The translations under genes and the position numbers were made by a program. The notes under the pieces are model-generated. The model worked only from the letters and a program-made list of their open reading frames with translations. It was not told the DNA's origin and made no database searches. Shown piece by piece: positions 61,741 to 64,000 of a DNA stretch of 64,000 nucleotides. Source of the stretch: Pseudomonas sp. A34-9 (GTDB lineage Bacteria; Pseudomonadota; Gammaproteobacteria; Pseudomonadales; Pseudomonadaceae); NCBI RefSeq assembly GCF_029543085.1, contig NZ_CP119967.1:4490501-4554500 (forward strand). Reading direction: 5' to 3'. The first letter of the stretch is position 1, and every line of letters starts with the position of its first letter.

Positions 61741-64000
61741 ATGCCCAGCCCACTGCACCCGGAGCAACGCCGGTTTCCGCTGCATGTGCACATCAGCGTC
61801 ATGTTCACCTTTTTGCTGCTGCTCACCGGTGTCGTGCTGGGGCTGTTCAATTACCACCAGACCACGCAGATCATCCTCTCGAGCAGCGAAAAACTGTTCG
61901 AACGGATCGAACAGGACGTGCGCCTGGACATGGCTGCCACCTATCAGCCGATCCGCCACCTGCTGAGTTTGCTGGCGGACAACCCCGCCGCTCAGGCCAC
62001 GCGCCTTGAACAACGCTTGCCCCTGCTCCGCCCCTTCAGCCAGTCGCTCACCGACAATCCCAACCTGGCGTCGCTGTACCTGGGTTATGCCAATGGCGAC
62101 TTTTTCATGGTGCGTCCACTGCGCAGCGCAGCACTGAAAACGCTGCTCAACGCCCCTGAAGCGGCGGCGTATCAGGTCTGGAGCATCGAGCATGACCCGC
62201 AGGGCGCGATGCACTCGCAATCGCTGTTTTTCGATCAGGCACTGACACCGATAAGCCGTCAGGACAACCCAGGCGACAGCTACGATCCGCGCAGCCGAGC
62301 GTGGTTCACTCAGGCACGTCAACAAGACGAACAAATCACCACCGAACCCTACGTGTTTTTTTCCACCCACAACGTCGGCACGACCCTGGCCCGGCGCAGC
62401 GGCGAGAACGCCGTCATCGGCGCCGACCTGACGCTGGTCGCCCTGTCCGCCGCGCTGAGCAAGCATGTCGTCACACCCTCCACCGAGATTGCCCTGTTCG
62501 ACGCCGAGGGCAACGCCGTGGCCTACCCCGACAGCCAGCGACTGATTGTCGACGGCAGCACGGCCTCTCTGGCCAAAGCGGCGGACCTGAGTCCGGGCTT
62601 GCATGCGCTGTTGGCCGGCGCAGCCACGGGCAATCGCCTGGAAGCCGATGGTCGCCACTGGATCGTCGCCCGCAGCAGCATTCAAGAGGGTGGCCCGAAA
62701 GGTTTGCAATTGGCGTTGCTGGTGCCGGAAGACGAGTTACTGGTCGATGCCTACCGTTTGCGCTGGCAGGGCGCGCTGATCACCCTGGCGATCCTGCTGC
62801 TATGCCTGCCGCTGGGCTGGGTGATTTCGCGGATTCTGGTCAAGCCGTTGCACGCGCTGGTCAAGGAAGCAGACGCCATCCGCAGTTTCGATTTCAATTT
62901 TCCCTTGGCACGCCGCTCGCCCGTGCTTGAAGTCGACCAATTGAGTGTGTCGATGGCACGAATGAAAGACACCCTGGCGAGTTTCTTCCGGATCACCGAC
63001 ACCCTGGGCGCCGAAACCCGCTTCGCCCCCCTGCTGCAGCGGGTGCTGTTCGAAACGGTGCAGATTGCCCAGGCGCAGGCAGGGTTGATCTATCTGCGTG
63101 AAAGCGACAGCAGCCGCATGGAGCCCTACGGACTGGTGATCGATGGCACGCCTCAGGCATTGGAAGCGTTCGACATTCAGGGCCACGACCTGCAACTGAA
63201 CAAAGGTCCGGCGTGGTTTGAACAATTGGTCGACGCCAACAACGTGGTGAGCAACTTCGGCGTCGATCAGGCCAGGGACCTGCAGAAAGTCCTGCTGGCG
63301 ATGCAATCGCCACGGGTTCATCTGATCGGCATTCGCCTGCACAACCGCCACGACGAAACCATCGGCTTGCTGATTCTGTTGGTGAACGACAGCGGCACCG
63401 CCGCCGACCTGGAAAAACTGCGCCCCGATCGCATCGCTTTTTTGCAGGCGGTGTCCGGTGCTGCGGCGGTGAGCATCGAGAGCCAGCGTCTGCAAGCCCG
63501 TCAGAAGCAACTTCTCGACGCCTTTATTCAATTACTCGCCGGCGCCATCGACGCCAAGAGTCCGTATACCGGCGGGCATTGTCAGCGCGTGCCGGAGCTG
63601 ACACTGATGCTTGCCCAGGCCGCGGCAGCCAGTCAGGCGCCGGCGTTCAGCGCCTATCAACCCGGCGAAGATGAGTGGGAAGCCCTGCACATTGCCGCGT
63701 GGTTGCACGACTGCGGCAAGGTCACCACGCCGGAATACGTGGTCGACAAAGCCACCAAACTGGAAACCATCAACGACCGCATCCACGAGATCCGCACACG
63801 CTTCGAAGTGCTCAAGCGTGATGCCTGGATCAGCTATTGGCAGGCGCGCGCGCTGGGCGGCGATGAGACAGCACTGGCCGAACTGCGCGACGCCACACTG
63901 ACGGCGCTCGACGACGACTTTGCCTTTGTCGCGCGCTGCAATCTAGGCAGTGAAGCGATGGCCGAAGCAGATCTGCATCGCCTTGATGGTCTCGCCCGAC
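61741..64000 (+). CDS. dCache-HAMP-GAF-HD signalling phosphohydrolase (3' truncated by window edge)
   Basis: An open frame of at least 753 codons runs off the window. Order: membrane helix (about 20-38), a periplasmic double-Cache domain (about 40-330, with the YDPRSRAWFTQA motif), membrane helix (about 342-362), HAMP (about 362-415), a GAF-like domain (about 430-580), and an HD domain with His656-Asp657 in LHDCGK after IDAKSPYTGGHCQRV. It looks like an HD-GYP-type cyclic di-GMP phosphodiesterase. However, the segment after HDCGK diverges from the classical motif (VDKATKLETINDRIHEIRTRFEV), so activity is uncertain and the GYP motif lies beyond the window. The ATG follows the kinase gene by 47 bases, in the same direction. 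Confidence 0.85.
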   Translation, partial: MPSPLHPEQRRFPLHVHISVMFTFLLLLTGVVLGLFNYHQTTQIILSSSEKLFERIEQDVRLDMAATYQPIRHLLSLLADNPAAQATRLEQRLPLLRPFSQSLTDNPNLASLYLGYANGDFFMVRPLRSAALKTLLNAPEAAAYQVWSIEHDPQGAMHSQSLFFDQALTPISRQDNPGDSYDPRSRAWFTQARQQDEQITTEPYVFFSTHNVGTTLARRSGENAVIGADLTLVALSAALSKHVVTPSTEIALFDAEGNAVAYPDSQRLIVDGSTASLAKAADLSPGLHALLAGAATGNRLEADGRHWIVARSSIQEGGPKGLQLALLVPEDELLVDAYRLRWQGALITLAILLLCLPLGWVISRILVKPLHALVKEADAIRSFDFNFPLARRSPVLEVDQLSVSMARMKDTLASFFRITDTLGAETRFAPLLQRVLFETVQIAQAQAGLIYLRESDSSRMEPYGLVIDGTPQALEAFDIQGHDLQLNKGPAWFEQLVDANNVVSNFGVDQARDLQKVLLAMQSPRVHLIGIRLHNRHDETIGLLILLVNDSGTAADLEKLRPDRIAFLQAVSGAAAVSIESQRLQARQKQLLDAFIQLLAGAIDAKSPYTGGHCQRVPELTLMLAQAAAASQAPAFSAYQPGEDEWEALHIAAWLHDCGKVTTPEYVVDKATKLETINDRIHEIRTRFEVLKRDAWISYWQARALGGDETALAELRDATLTALDDDFAFVARCNLGSEAMAEADLHRLDGLAR

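Noticed and set aside
1..64000. tRNA or rRNA genes, CRISPR arrays, insertion sequences, prophage genes
   Set aside because: I looked for cloverleaf ends, regularly spaced repeats, transposases and integrases and found none. A covariance-model scan would be the decisive check for small RNAs.

Overview
The window is a GC-rich chromosomal segment from a fluorescent pseudomonad, most likely the Pseudomonas fluorescens group. Evidence for this is the pyoverdine chromophore genes (pvdH, an mbtH-like gene, pvdL, pvdS, pvdY, with fpvE/fpvF-like transporter genes at the left edge), a complete-looking atuR-atuABCDEF core, and REP doublets of two sequence families in intergenic gaps. I saw no rRNA, tRNA, CRISPR array, prophage or insertion sequence. 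The identifications rest on sequence motifs and recalled families, not on database searches.

Layout, left to right. 1-4.1 kb: end of an ABC importer (fpvE, fpvF), then mbtH and pvdH on the minus strand and a GNAT gene. 4.3-10.8 kb: a periplasmic thiol-redox island, with a two-component system (dsbS/dsbR) divergent from dsbD-tlpA-dsbG and a hemopexin-propeller gene lodged between them. 10.8-26.9 kb: an alpha/beta hydrolase, the 13-kb NRPS gene pvdL, then pvdS and pvdY. Four CTAAAT-N16-CGT-like boxes, upstream of pvdH, mbtH, pvdL and pvdY, indicate control by the sigma factor PvdS, whose own gene carries a Fur-box-like sequence. 27-38 kb: an orphan beta-rich protein, a periplasmic binding protein, and the acyclic terpene (citronellol/geraniol) operon atuABCDEF with its divergent TetR-type regulator; atuG and atuH are absent.

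38-50 kb is mostly housekeeping: a DEDDh exonuclease, ppnP, a MOSC protein, cheV, a NarL-type two-component pair, a lipid kinase, molybdopterin genes (moeA, moaB, mobA), a small lipoprotein, a pseudouridine synthase, a small gene under a near-perfect LexA box, and a glutaredoxin-like protein. 50-57 kb: a CPA2 antiporter, an ammonium transporter, a DUF883/YqjE/YqjK membrane operon, an EAL phosphodiesterase and a dGTPase-like protein. 57-64 kb: a BvgA/BvgS (RocA/RocS)-like phosphorelay followed by a dCache-HAMP-GAF-HD protein that runs off the right edge.

The main points for a second look are the hemopexin-like protein inside the dsb locus, the 11-bp-period direct repeat in front of dsbD, the set of PvdS boxes including one overlapping the pvdH stop codon, the SOS-box gene at 49.2-49.5 kb, the mirrored 16-mers between atuR and atuA, and AtuB's lack of the usual SDR catalytic pair. 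I found nothing that I can call a wholly new multi-gene system.
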